Assembly: GCA_014058105.1 (NCBI GenBank)
Contig: JACGCM010000178.1
Location: forward strand, 682,001-746,000
Length of the DNA: 64,000 bases
Direction: 5' to 3'
Source of the DNA: Kingdonia uniflora
Lineage: Eukaryota; Streptophyta; Magnoliopsida; Ranunculales; Circaeasteraceae
The notes beneath the pieces are model-generated. The model did not search any database. It saw only the letters and a program-made list of their open reading frames with translations, and was not told the DNA's origin. Made by a program: the position numbers and the translations under genes. Shown here in pieces: positions 34,247 through 45,664 of the stretch. Every line of letters begins with the position of its first letter. Position 1 is the first letter of the stretch.

Positions 34247-35719
34247 AACTGGGGCTCGTAAGTCCTCTATTATATTAACTGGGCGAGGTGGTCACCCTTT
34301 CCGCTTAGGCTGAGGTGGTGTCCCGTAAATGGGCAAAGGTTTCGGTAAGCTTCCTAAATGTTTTCCTCTACGTGTCCAATTGATCATGCACAACTAATAA
34401 TCAATAAAATTCAGCACCCGGTGCAGTAAATAATCAATCAAACCTAAATTCTAGCACATCAACAATTTGTAGAAGTAATAATTAGGTCTCCCCTATATTC
34501 TTCTATGTTCAAAATGGGTATGATGGCAAAAGGTTTTGGTTCTTATACTCTTCTGCGTCACTATGCTAGTACCTGCTTAAAGTAGATATTTAGTCCTCAC
34601 GCCTGAGCGAGTTACCTTATCGTACATCAGTACTCGAAACGGTGACGTTGAAAGCCTACAACCAGTATTTTACGGTACTAGGCTGGGGCCATATCCTATG
34701 AACCCGTGTTTGTACCCCGGTCCGGTACTCCTATCCGTTGGGTGATGAAATCACGCGGGAAACTTGCTGCTCTTTTATTTTAACAGTTATTTTGAGGTCC
34801 AGGACGTTCAATTTTTGTGTGATACGAATTTCTTCGTATCCCTAATGGGTGGTCCTACTTATTGGAGAGCTTTTTGGGTGATGAAATCCTGCAAGTCTCT
34901 AACAGTTTTTTCATTTACTAATGTTCGAATGAAAAAAAATATTAAACACAACAATAGGTCAATCCAGCCATAACAAATTTTTTATTAGAGCAGCGTGTAT
35001 TTGCGCAGTCCACATGACTTTATATCTCCTAGTGCCGGAGCGGAGCGGATATGTACCCCTTCTAGATATCAAGTTTAAGAAGTACCAACCTACGGGAAGT
35101 GTTTTTCGGTGTAGCTGTGGCCGCCCCTTCACTTAGGGGGCGAAAGAAGGAAGTGCCCCTTCACTTAGGGAGTACAAGAACGATGGATTTGATGATGCTT
35201 TTAGCTTTGCGTATTTTCCGTCTCGTTTCCAACTTTGTGACTATCTTGCAAAACAAGAGAAAACAGATTAGTTAACTTGCGACAATAATATTAATTCAAT
35301 TTTAAAGTTTATTGTAGTCTATGATGTCCTGATTTTCAAATACGCATATCTTTCAGCTCATTTGAGAGAGAGCATTAAATAATATCAATTTGGAAAGATA
35401 ATTCAGAAAGGAAAGACATTCAAGAATTTAGCGTCCCTACCGCTCAAAACAAGTGATTAGTGAACACGGCGTCCTTTATAGAGACTGTTTTTTACTATTT
35501 TTTTAAAAGGTTGTAACTCACAAAGGACTAAACAGAAAAATATGATCTATAGCAATTCGGAAAGTGTATTGAATTATCTAAAAATTTTGTGGCAAACATA
35601 TTTCTCAACTGTGAAGTATAGATGATCATAAATGACAAAAAATTCAGGGACAGACTTCACAGCTATTGTAGCGCCAAGAGAGTTTAAGCCAATCACTCAA
35701 TCACTTTGTTTCCAGATCC

Positions 35720-35750
<31 letters not shown>

Positions 35751-35818
35751 AAATAATAAAAGAAAAGGAAAATTGGCTTAAAATAAAACAACTCAGAAAT
35801 AAAATGCAACTTTGCAAG
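34247..35818 (-). other. Leader of element A (non-coding)
   Basis: About 1.5 kb between primer site and gag, typical of Athila elements. It includes a long A-rich run on plus (35717-35750; T-rich as transcribed). The gag-proximal half aligns with the O1 leader at 36980-37770 (ggtgatgaaatc, ccggtac blocks). The plus-strand frame at 34764-34973 has no recognised match. Confidence 0.65.
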
Positions 35819-35836
35819 TCCCCGGCAACGGCGCCA
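35819..35836 (-). other. Primer binding site of element A (tRNA-Asp)
   Basis: The minus strand reads TGGCGCCGTTGCCGGGGA, all 18 bases complementary to the 3' end of plant tRNA-Asp, the primer used by Athila elements. It lies 6 bp from the LTR end. Confidence 0.95.
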
Positions 35837-35842
35837 AAAACT

Positions 35843-36949
35843 TGATCGATTATAAACCGACGTCTTAAAAGACCTGCAAGTACACGATGTACCATAAAGT
35901 ACAAGGGTAAGCGGGGTCGTATCCCAAGTGTCTTGTGGTATGAATTATACTTTGAGCTACTAGTTTTATCCAATAACAGCGAGTTTGTGTAAGTTTTGAA
36001 ATAAAAAGAAAAACGAAACAAATTACAAGATAAATTAGAGTGGAAACCAAGACATCGATTCCACTCCAACCTTTGTAACTGTTAGATAGCATAAATAATT
36101 AAAATAAATTACGAGTTCCCGTATCGCATATCCTTGGTCCGGCATATGCAATACACCAAAAGATAAAAGAGATTTAATAATTGGGAACTACCCATAAACC
36201 AACTTACTCAACCATGGTCCGGTTAATAAGTATGGATTTTGTTTTCTTCTCCATGTTCCTAACCTATTTTGTTATGGTCCAACAAGATGGCTACATTGAT
36301 TCATTATTCCTCCTAATCCTAGCTATGGTCAAGCATAGGATGAAGGAATACAAATATGCAATATTCCGGGATAAAAAGAAAGTAATTACTCTAACTAAGC
36401 TACACAATCTACACTAAGGCTATATTGGGTGGAGCTTCCCCTAGCCTTGGCTAAAAAGATTAACTCTTCATCCCTTTGATAATTGTCATACTACTATTAC
36501 TGTGATAAAATTAAAAGACAAGAACAAAAACTTTATTGCTTATTGAACTTTGATTTACACTCTCCAAGATGCTCCCTCATGGGTGGGATTCCCCTCCTAT
36601 TTATAAATTATAGGAAGGGTTTACAAAATATTACCATTAATATATAATCCCCTAAACAATGCCTAAAATCATGCATATATATTCCAACTCATGAGAATAA
36701 TATCTATATCTAATTCTATTCAATAGGCTTCCATGCTTAGGCCTTTGGTTGACAACTTCAAATAAGAATCATTGTTGGAGTGCATCACCCTTACTCTTCG
36801 TTAAAAACCAAAAAAATATACGACTTATTTATCATGTGACCGATTTCGGTAAATGCAAACAAAAACACTATTAGTGTCACATTTATCTAATAAATGACTA
36901 GGTAGATATAAATTTAGGAATTGCACACTTAAATATTATGTGTTTATCA
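35843..36949 (-). repeat. 5' LTR of element A
   Basis: 1107 bp. On the minus strand it starts TGATAAACAC at 36949 and ends ...ATCA at 35843. TATAAATA on the minus strand at 36598-36605, about 345 bp into the LTR. Confidence 0.92.
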
Positions 36950-36954
36950 TTTCC
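36950..36954. repeat. Right target duplication of element A
   Basis: TTTCC, identical to 26502-26506. Confidence 0.85.
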
Positions 36955-37878
36955 TCTAGATTGTTGGCTTGCACGGTTTCTATGCTATTACAATAACGAT
37001 GCTTTCTAATGCATCTTTTAGGTTAGGCATAAGACCCATTAACTGGAACTAGTTTAGGTAAACCTTTAAGACATTTTCCTACTCTAGTCCAATGTATCAT
37101 GCACTGACTAAAACTAACTAATGACTGAATTTAAATTAATACTACTATGAAAGGCTAATTACACACGATCAGTCTTTATTAATAGACATATGGGTCTACC
37201 TATAATATCTATTTATGTACAGTAGATGGTACCAAGGTTTTTCTCTAGGTGTTTGATTCCTACAGGAAAGCTTCAATGTCTAGTACTAAATCATAGGCTG
37301 GTATTCAACCCGACCGTTGTTCAGAGCCACAGGCCATAGATGAGTCACTTTTTCGGCCGTCAATATTCTGTTTCGGTGACCTCGCACCTCTTATCAACAG
37401 CTATCAACGTCTACTTAAATGTTTCCTATGAATCCAGGGTTAATATCCAGGACCGGTACCTCCTAGTTCCGCAGGTGATGAAATCCTATGGAAACCATCT
37501 ACTAGCTTTTAATTTTTAATTAATTAAGGTCGATGGTGAAAGTAATCAGAATCTGTGTGATATAAATTTTGCTATATCCCTAGTGGGTGGTCTCACGGAT
37601 TGGGGGTCCCTTATAAGAGTTTCCTCTACAAGCTGTAACCCTAACATTTGTTACTACCTTTACTAAGTGGTGTGGAATTTAAATAATAAACTAAGCCAAT
37701 GACAATAAAATAAAATTAAGCTAATGTTATACTAACTTCTTTATTATTATAAATGATCTAAAACTTGCTAGAAAAATTAAAATTACCTTAAAAAGGCTTC
37801 CTAATTGGGAATTGATGCTTACTCAAAGCTTGAACCATATACTCAACTTCTGTTCCCCAGCGGGAACTTTGCCAATTA
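36955..37878 (-). other. Leader and degenerate primer site of O1
   Basis: Non-coding. It aligns with the leader of element A (34313-35040). At 37854-37874 the plus strand has tcccc-agcggga-actttgcca, a decayed version of tccccggcaacggcgcca. Its gag continuation lies at 26506 and below, beyond the element A insertion. Confidence 0.55.
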
Positions 37879-38382
37879 ATGCACTTAAATTTCTACTCAA
37901 TAAATTCCCGCTACTGCAATAATATGTCGGTAGGCGGGGTCGAACAACGCTTGGGATCGATGTCGGTTCTTTGGTATATGAACGAGGTGTTTTGGTCGTT
38001 TGGTAGAGTTGGTTGGAGATTATTTTGAGAGGTGATGAATATTTTATGATGAGAGACTAAGACTTTGTGATTTTGCATCCCTTACTTGGGCCTTTCTTAT
38101 CTGGATTAAGCTGTGGGGTTGCTTTCATAAGCTCTTTTTGAGTACCCATGTAATGGGCCACTACACACGACTGCTATGGGCAAGGACCCTCTATATTCAT
38201 AACAGAGTCTGGACCTCCAATTTTGGGGGCAAGGTCTCACCGTCAGAAGTTAGCCCAGAGAGAAAGGGACAATACAGTCCTATGATTATTATGCTCTAGG
38301 ACTTTCCTGTGCCATAGTGGGTATTGGAGAAGCCCTGCCATTTTTCATGCTTTGGACCCTGATTAAAACCCATTAGGACATT
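37879..38382 (-). repeat. Partial 5' LTR of O1
   Basis: Homologous to 6911-6955 plus 7558-8030. It keeps the gcggggtcg block also present in the LTRs of element A. It ends abruptly near 38382, joined to a different LTR type. Confidence 0.55.
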
Positions 38383-38673
38383 ACTTTTCCTGATTTAGAA
38401 ACTTGTTCTCTTCTTTAGTACCAAGTTACTTCTAATTCCTTGGAGCATCTCCATCAATAACTCTTATAAATAGCTTGAAGACTTGTATTTAGAATAAGAT
38501 CTCTAATAATACTCCAAAATTTGGCTTTTTCTTGCAAATTGTACATTTATTCTTATATAACTTGAGAATTATGAAATAATCATATATGTCTTATTTATTA
38601 ATGAAAAAAAGGCTTAAGAAGCTTTAAATAAAAGATTTGGAATGAGCATTTTACATGCCCATCTAACACCCCC
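38383..38673 (-). repeat. Partial 3' LTR of element O2
   Basis: Aligns with 25150-25430. On the minus strand it starts TGTTAGATGG near 38673, right after the polypurine tract TTTTTTTGGGGG (38674-38685). Only the first ~290 bp of the LTR survives. Confidence 0.6.
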
Positions 38674-39990
38674 AAAAAAACATTTCTTTCATGATTAAAG
38701 CGATTGGATTTAGCGTATACAACAAGACGTGAAACCTATAAAATTCCCTAATAGGACGAGTTTTGTTTCGTGAGAGTTTACAGTGACTCTCCCCATAAAA
38801 ATAAGTAAAGGCATTCAAGTAATTTAAATAATCTCTTAAGTAATTTTTAACGACTTATCTTTATTTTTTAATGGTACAAACATTATGAAGTTAAACACAT
38901 AAATGTTTACTTCTTTTACGAATATATATCTATAAAATCATGGAGTTTATTAAAAACTAGAGATACTATCTAATAATTAGATAGAGCTTCAAATATTTTT
39001 CTAATATCCTCGAGTATTCTGAAAGTAGATATTGTAAATATTTGAGTCAATATTTAGTAGTCTCCTATTTTGTAAAACAAATCCAGCAGTTAGTTTGATA
39101 AGTTCCTTAGTCAATTTGAATCCATTTTTTTTAATTTGAGGAATTACTATAAGCCTTTTATTTTAGTACTTTCTTTTTTCTTTAGTAAGGCCTCCGTAAT
39201 ATAGGTTTTCAGTCGATAATCCTGGCCAGTTGGCTCAGATTACCGGGGTTTGGTGCCCCTTCGTGACCTAAACATTGGATTCTTACAGAGTAATCTTTTT
39301 TCCTTGCTCTTTTCACGTAGTTCATGGCTATACTTTAGATTAGTGATAATTTTTCCTCTTTCAGTTCTAAATCATGCAAGTATGCCTTGCGCCGTAAAAG
39401 TTTTTGAGCTATTTGGCTTATAGAAAGTGTAACTTTATTTTATATAGGACCAAACATTTCCTTAGGCAATTATTTCCCTTGTAACCTCAAATAGTTGATT
39501 TTCCTTAGATTGGTCAAAAATCTATCAAAAGTAATAAATGCAAAGATTAACGTTAAGTGCAATGTTACGAGAAATATCAATTAACTTGAATTTCATACTA
39601 ATTAAAGGGTAGTACATCTGGCTTAAGATAAAGATCCTAAGTTTTCTAGGAACATATTTAATAAACATTGTAATTTAGCGGTGTTTATGATCCAAATATT
39701 TTGTGCCATATCCAAACATTTCTAAGTTATGAATATTTTCCATAATAATCTCATAACTAAAAGAATGTCCTTACCTTTCTATAAAAATTAATAAGAAGGT
39801 GAACGATTTTCTGCCACCCCCAAACTAGATAGAAAAATTTTCCTCAATTTTTGAGAACATACCAAAAAGTAGGGGAAAAAATGGAACATGGTACCTGATG
39901 CATGGGTCAAATTTATTGTCTTCAGCCAGACAAAACGAGGTTCACCCAAACTGAGTGGAAGTTGGATGAAAACAAATAAAACCTTAATCC
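38674..39990 (-). other. 3' non-coding region of O2
   Basis: Polypurine tract, then 1.3 kb without a credible gene. It parallels the region at 27611-29038 of element A (agtttacagtgactctcccc near 38776; gttcatggctatac near 39320). Confidence 0.5.
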
Positions 39991-41420
39991 TCATAGACAG
40001 GGTCTAGCAATTTTTAATTCTCATTGGTGAAACAAAAATGCTCATAATATGGCTTAAGACGTTGACTATTAACTTTATGTGTTTTACCAGTTCTAGGTTC
40101 TTCAACCTCAACCGCACCATGTGGATAAACTGTTTTAACAATATGAGGACTAGTCCATTGAGATTGTAGATTGCTAGGAAACAAATGCAATAGAGAGGAG
40201 TATAATAAGACATTTTGGTTTGGTCTAAATAATTTTCGTAAAATATTTTTGTCATGAAGCGCTTTCATGCGCTCCTTGTAAGTTTTAGATGATTGGTATG
40301 CATCATTCTATAGTTTTTATAGCACATTGAGTCAAAGCTTGTAATGTGAACTCGCTTTACCAATGTCAAAATTTAAAACTTTTATGGCCCAATAGGTACG
40401 GTGTTCTACCTTTGCAGGGAGATAACATGCCTTCCCATAAACTCATTGGAGATGACACTACAATAAGGCCATAAAGCATTATTTAGTCGTGTTGACTAAT
40501 CTTTGCTATTTGATTTTATCATCTTTTAGAGTATATTTTTGATTTCCTGATTTGAAACCTCTACTTGCCCACTAGTCTGTGGATGATACGGTGTAACAGC
40601 CCTGTGTGTTATAGCCTATTTTTTTTCATTAAGTTTACAAACATCTTACTGCTGAAATGTAACCCCCCATCGCTAATTATAGCCCTCGGTGTCCCAAAAT
40701 GAGAGAAAATGCTCTCTTTAATAAACTTAATAAGCACCAAACTATCATTTGTTTTAGTAGGGATGGCTTGTATCCATTTAGTAACATAGTCAACTGCTAA
40801 TAGGATATACGTATACTGAAAGATTGTGTAAAGGTACCCATGAAATCAATGTCCCAAACATCAAATGGTTCAATTATAATAAGAATAGGGCTTAAGGTCA
40901 GCATATTCCTACGAGATAAGGCTCCCATTATCTTTCATCTAGTACAAGCTTTGTAAAATTTGTGAGCATCGCAAAATATGGTAAGCCATTAAAACTCGCA
41001 TTGCAAAAATTTTGTAGAGGTTTTCTTTGAACTGAAGTGGCCACCACAAGCGTGGAAATGACAAAATACGATAATTTTGGTATATTTAGAATTTAGGACA
41101 CATCTCTGAATGATTTGATCGGCACTATTCTTGAACAAGTATGGATTATCCCAAAAAGTATCCAACCTCGCTAGGGAAGTTATTCTTATTGGGCTTAGTC
41201 CAAGAACTAGGAAGTTGGCGAATGGCAAGATAATTTGCTATGTTAGTAAACCATGGTGCAGATGATATAGAACAAAAAGACATGAGTTGCACATCAGGAA
41301 ATGACTCGCGAATGGGTAATGACTCACTAGAAGAATTATTGGTTAATCGGGACATGTGGTTGGCTATAATTTATTTTTGCACCTTTCTTATCCCTAACCT
41401 CGATATCAAACTTTTGCAGT
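39991..41420 (-). pseudogene. Integrase of Athila-type element O2
   Basis: The C-terminal block (40268-40014) reads H-D-K-N-I-L-R, V-L-L-Y-S-S, P-H-G-A-V-E-V-E and V-N-S-Q-R-L-K-P-Y-Y-E, closely parallel to element A. The zinc-binding N-terminus (41228-40989) has Q-R-C-V, C-H-F-H-A-C-G-G-H-F. Between them the catalytic core is broken by stops; a trace of the core appears near 40850-40750. Degenerate and inactive. Confidence 0.7.
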
Positions 41421-42280
41421 AATAATTTCTACTGGAGTAAATGCTGCTTCGTGTCTTTTATGGAGAAAAGGTGCTTAATTGTTGCACGTTCCGTATAGAC
41501 TATCACTTTAGAACCTATGAGATAATAATAAAATTTCTCTAGAGCAAAACCTATGGCTAAAAGTTCTTTCTCGGTGGTTGTTTTATTAAGTTGCACATCG
41601 TTACTATTTTTACTAGCATAATATATGACGCACCAAAGTTTATCAATGGTTTACACCAAAATAGCTCCAATGGCACAGTCAGATCTATCACCTATATATT
41701 AACTCAAAAGGTTTGTTCCAATTAGGAGGTTTGAAGATGGATGAAGTGGTCAAGCTTGTCCTCAGCATCTCGAATGCTTTATGAAATTTATATTCAAACA
41801 TGAAAGTGTTATCTTTGGCAAGGAGATTGCTAACGAGTCGAGTGATTTTATTAAATTTTGAAACAAAGCGTCGGTAAAATCAAGCATGTCCTAGGAATGA
41901 TCGAATGTCCTTGATAGATCGTGGGGGTGGAAGACTGGTGATGACTTTTACCTTAGCTTTATCATCTTTGATTCCCTTTGAAGAGATGACATGTCCTAAT
42001 ACTATGGTTTTCTTCACCATGAAGTAGCAATTTTCCAAATTAAGGACAAGATTTTTATGTTGACACCTAGCTAAAACAAGAGATAAGTGGTAGAGGCATT
42101 GGTTAAATGAAGCCCCAAAGAGAGAGAAGTCATCTATAAATACCTTAAGGAAACGTTTGGCCATATCAAAAAAGATACTCAACATACAACGCTGATATGT
42201 GCGACAATAAAGTCGCTTGCCTAGGTGAAGGTAACCGGCCTTCTTTTTCTTCAACCGACCACCCAACAACAAGGTCATAC
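41421..42280 (-). pseudogene. RNase H and truncated RT of element O2
   Basis: RT is seen at 42210-41880: V-F-I-D-D-F-S-L-F-G (the catalytic box, near 42145-42120), L-V-L-N-L-E-N-C, V-L-G-H-V-I-S-S-K-G and P-R-S-I-K-D-I-R-S-F-L-G-H-A. RNase H follows (41420-41870) with stops. RT is cut at about 42280, where LTR-like sequence TGTAGGGACC begins; the N-terminal half of RT is not in the window. Confidence 0.7.
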
Positions 42281-42282
42281 CT

Positions 42283-42900
42283 GTAGGGACCTATCCCTCG
42301 ACCTAACCCTAATTTGAACTACCTCAATATCAGACTAACGCATTTCATACGTGACATGAACAGTCAGCATTGACACCTAGACTAGGAACTGATAAAGAAC
42401 GTGAATCGAGCATAACATAAGAATATGAACAAGTCCAATACCTACTTTGCTTCAGAAAATTTTTCAAGTAAAACATTACTGAAGTCAGATGAACTGAAAG
42501 ATTTATTGTTTTGGAGTACCTAAAGGACTTGCTATCTGTATAGTACCTGATTTTGGAGTACCTAAAAGACTTGTTATCAGTAAAGTACCTGAAAGATTTG
42601 TTATATATAAAGTACTTGTAATTTATATTCGAGCTTAATAAATTTTTGTTATTCAAACTCTGTGTTGATATATAGAATGACTCATGTGATTGAAATTGAG
42701 CTATAAATAATCCAAGGATTTACGAATAGAGGATGAAATGTATTGTATGAGATTGGAACTACAAAATATATTATAGTAACCGAGCTGTAAATATATTTTT
42801 GTAACATACAGCATGTTTAAAAATTCGTTTTCAAACTGAATAAGCTAGATTATTGGGAGGATAACTGCAGAAGATTTTCGATATATAGGAATTGGGAATT
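42283..42900 (+). repeat. LTR-like start (TGTAGGGACC) and short tandem repeat
   Basis: From 42283 the plus strand reads TGTAGGGACCTATCCCTCGA, the same LTR start that element Y has on the minus strand at 5135; a later aagaacgtg also matches. An imperfect repeat of ~45 bp (ggagtacctaaa.gacttg) lies at 42480-42620. An LTR end and primer site are not seen, so this may be an LTR fragment in inverse orientation to the adjacent antisense module. Confidence 0.45.
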
Positions 42901-43099
42901 CGTCGTTTCAAAATATTGGATTTGAAAAAAATAAGATCGAGATGGAGTAGGCCGAATTCACTGAGGTCGATGTGGATAGATAAGTTTAAATCATTTTACT
43001 CAGGATACTAGGGTTTACTGTTGTGAAATTAAATGTAAATTATGGTGGATTTGAAGTAATCTAGAAAATTGCATAAATAGGGGAAATGAGCTCTAAGCA

Positions 43100-43410
43100 G
43101 GTTGAAAAAAATATAAATGATGTAGACTTGATCTGTGGTAATTTGTTATGCCACTGAGGGACGGTAGGCGCTAAAGATAGCTGAAGTGCGGGAACAGATT
43201 TTGGGCTTATTAGATTATGACGCTAACCTGCCTGTGACTTAGTATTAGTTTGATAGTTTAGACTGGATGGGTAGGGAACTTGAGTTAGGACGTCGCTTCT
43301 ACGAGAAGCTATTCTGGGAAGTGATTGCGAAACCTTCAGCTCGAAAAGAGGATGTAAGACTAATTGCTAAAGAAATATCGAGTTCGAAGATGTGAGGATT
43401 GCTGAAGGTG
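43100..43410 (+). pseudogene. Antisense gene A of element Z (decayed)
   Basis: Aligned by eye with 230-559 of Y (agatagctgaagtgcgg versus agatagttgaagtatgg; ttagattatgacgct versus ttggttatgatgct; cgcttctacgagaagc versus tatttctatgaggtatg). The start codon is not conserved and stops are present. It confirms the order A then B in a second element. Function unknown. Confidence 0.5.
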
Positions 43411-43719
43411 AACTGATCAGGTGTAGTTCCCCAGGACATCTGGGATGTTAAAGGTGTAATTATCTATGAGGAAGTGAATTGTATGTGTTTGAATAACTGT
43501 CAAAGGAATGTAATAATAATGAAGTTTGAATCTGTCCTCTTTTGTTGTGAATATTGTTTTTGACTGTTGTGAAAAATAAATTTGAAATTTTTGAATTGTG
43601 AAAGCTTTGGAAATGATGTCAACACTTTTATAAGTAGAAGAACCAAAAATATAAAAAGTATGCACCTTTTGATTTTGTCTCTGGTATAATAGTAGGGAAA
43701 GTGTGATTACGTATAAGTA

Positions 43720-44760
43720 TTGAGTCATCATGAGTATGGGGAGGTCAGAGGGAGATTTGGGGAAGAGTAATGAAAATATAATAAAATATAGGCCAGGGGG
43801 CAATAATGGGAAGGTGTTTTTACCGAAAAGTTGTAAGACGTTTGACATTAATTGTAGAAGGGATGCCTCAGTTTGAAAATTGAGGGCAGCTCATGCGAGG
43901 CCTAATAACTGCTAGTAGTTAAAGGGAGAAAATATAAATAATTCTTCATCTTCTTCATTCCAACGTATATCAACTTCTAATAACTTGAAGAATAGTAAGA
44001 GAGGAAGGAGAAAAAATATTATTGAATATCGTGTGAAATTAATTGAGAGTGATCAACAATGAAAGTGAGAGAGAGTTGCAGAGATTGAGTTACGAAGGTG
44101 GTTATACAGTAGGGTTGTGAGGGAAGGATTTGACGCTGCGTTATATTCATATTCTAATATAGAAGGTTAACAGATGATTTGTTATATTGTGAATGTATTT
44201 CTTTTGAAAATGCTTTTTGTGGTATTCGAATCTAAGAATTACTATTTATAGTAATTTATAAAAATCTGCAAAAATCTATTAGATATATTTGTAAAAATAT
44301 ATATGAATGATATACGTATCCAAGTGAGGTACATGTAAAAGATAACAATAGAATACCTGGACATGTATATAGGTCGATCGGGAAGAGTTTTGTGCATAAT
44401 CAAATCCACTGTAGAGTTGTTGTTGAAAGTGTAGTATCCAAAGACTTTACCTACTCTTAAGGTTTCAACCTCCGGTCGTTCAGCTGAGTCTAAAAGTATA
44501 TTATCCGAGAGGGAGGACAGTGTAAAAGTCATTTAATTTTCAGATTTTCCTAGAAAATTAGTATCATATCCTCCAAACTTTGATATGTTTAGAGAGTTTG
44601 GTAACGCCAAAGCTTCCGTAGGGGGAAGATGGGGCAATTTTGAAGAACATGCCGGTAGGCAGTTTAGAAGTTGTGTGGCAGGATCTGTGGAGGAACACTT
44701 CTTTTTATTGGCTGATTTAGAGAAAGAGAAACTAGATAGTCTGGAGTAGACTTTACGGAT
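43720..44760 (+). pseudogene. Antisense gene B of element Z (5' half)
   Basis: Exon 1 (43720-44165) aligns with 860-1300 of Y (a basic linker with stops). The intron at 44166-44372 (GTTAAC to ATATAG) sits at the same place as the Y intron 1301-1490. Exon 2 contains the G-R-Q-F-R-S-C and E-E-H-F-F-L-L-A-D-L-E block (near 44650-44725), matching G-R-Q-F-R-G-C and E-E-Y-F-Y-L-L-A-N-L-E of Y at 1751-1825. It is broken off near 44760-44830 where an LTR fragment begins, so the W-N block, KYLKKW and coiled coil are lost. Confidence 0.6.
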
Positions 44761-44829
44761 GTACCAAAGTCTACTACGTCGAGCAAGTTAGCTCAGGCAT
44801 TTCCAAAGTAGAAGATGCCGAAGCGTGGC

Positions 44830-45252
44830 TCGAAGGGTCAGATTACAGGGAGTACCAACTCTCCTATTTATAGAATTATAGGGAGTTGAGTCAACAAGTA
44901 TGGGTCAGATTACATGAGTACTGTCAGGATATTCTAGAGCAAGTATGGGTGCCAGACATTTCTGTACTGGCAAGGGTATGGGCGCTGAACATGTCTGATG
45001 TGATGGCTGCCTGTCCCGTCATACTTCAACCATGTGCAGCTATGATTAAAGTGGTTCTGCTGCGATGTGTGGAGTTTGTTCTCGCAGCTTCGAGTAGAAT
45101 ATGTTTTGAGTAGGTTGTGAGTAGAAGGCTGCGAGTTGGCTTCGAGTAGAAGGCTGGGAGTAGGCTTCGATTAAAATTTTGCGAGTAGAAGGCTGCGAGT
45201 AGGCTTCGAGTAGAATTCTACGAGTAAAAGGCTGCGAGTAGGCTACTATATA
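44830..45252 (-). repeat. LTR fragment (i), Tat-type, with minisatellite
   Basis: Minus-strand LTR start at 45252 (tatagtagcc), of the T/W family. 45070-45245 holds about five imperfect copies of a (gcgagtagaaggct)(gcgagtaggcttcgag)-like unit, which T and W have only once or twice. A minus-strand TATA box (ctataaataggag) lies near 44860-44875. The R-U5 part is missing. Confidence 0.6.
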
Positions 45253-45660
45253 AGATTTTACGTAGAAAACTCGGTAAAGGCTGAGAAAAATCACGACCTC
45301 GAGGATGATTTTTATGTAAAATCTAGTAAGATGCTAGTTATTCCGCGTTTTGGAGTGATGTTGCGTTTTTAAAGTAAGAATAGTAAAAGATTTTTGTTTT
45401 TTAGAATCAATTCTCTGCCTGTATTTATAGTCATACAGGAAGTTTTACAAAAAGAAAGAATTAGTCTCCTTTTCCGGGAGAGTAGGCGAACTTTGCGGAT
45501 CTCTAACAGTTCTTTCTTGACCAGACTTCAACAACTACTTTTGGCAAGTCGATGACTTATAATAACTTCTCGAATGATGGCCTTCGATCATGTGTGGCTG
45601 TCTTCGACTTCACTTTGCTGGCTTACTCTTGTTGAATCTAGGGAATATGCTACTATAAGT
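45253..45660 (-). repeat. LTR fragment (ii), related to the Y LTR
   Basis: The block cacgacctcgag.. gatttttatgtaaa (45290-45330) matches 4667-4705 of the Y LTR. It ends with ctactata at 45650-45657, the same 8 bases that end fragment (i) at 45245-45252, suggesting its own LTR start there. Satellite sequence begins immediately after. Confidence 0.45.
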
Positions 45661-45664
45661 ATCT

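Larger units (their letters stand above)
26507..36949 (-). mobile_element. Athila-type Ty3/gypsy element A
   Basis: A 10.4-kb minus-strand element with both LTRs, tRNA-Asp primer site, gag, protease, RT, RNase H and integrase in order, and a perfect 5-bp TTTCC target duplication. It sits in the gag of the older Athila element O1, splitting it between 26506 and 36955. No envelope-like gene is evident in the 1.4 kb between integrase and the 3' LTR. Frames contain stops and frameshifts, so it is inactive, but it is the best preserved copy here. Confidence 0.9.

Noticed and set aside
35700..35760. Poly(A) run as a retroposed gene tail
   Set aside because: It lies in the leader of element A next to the primer site, without an adjacent processed gene or target duplication.
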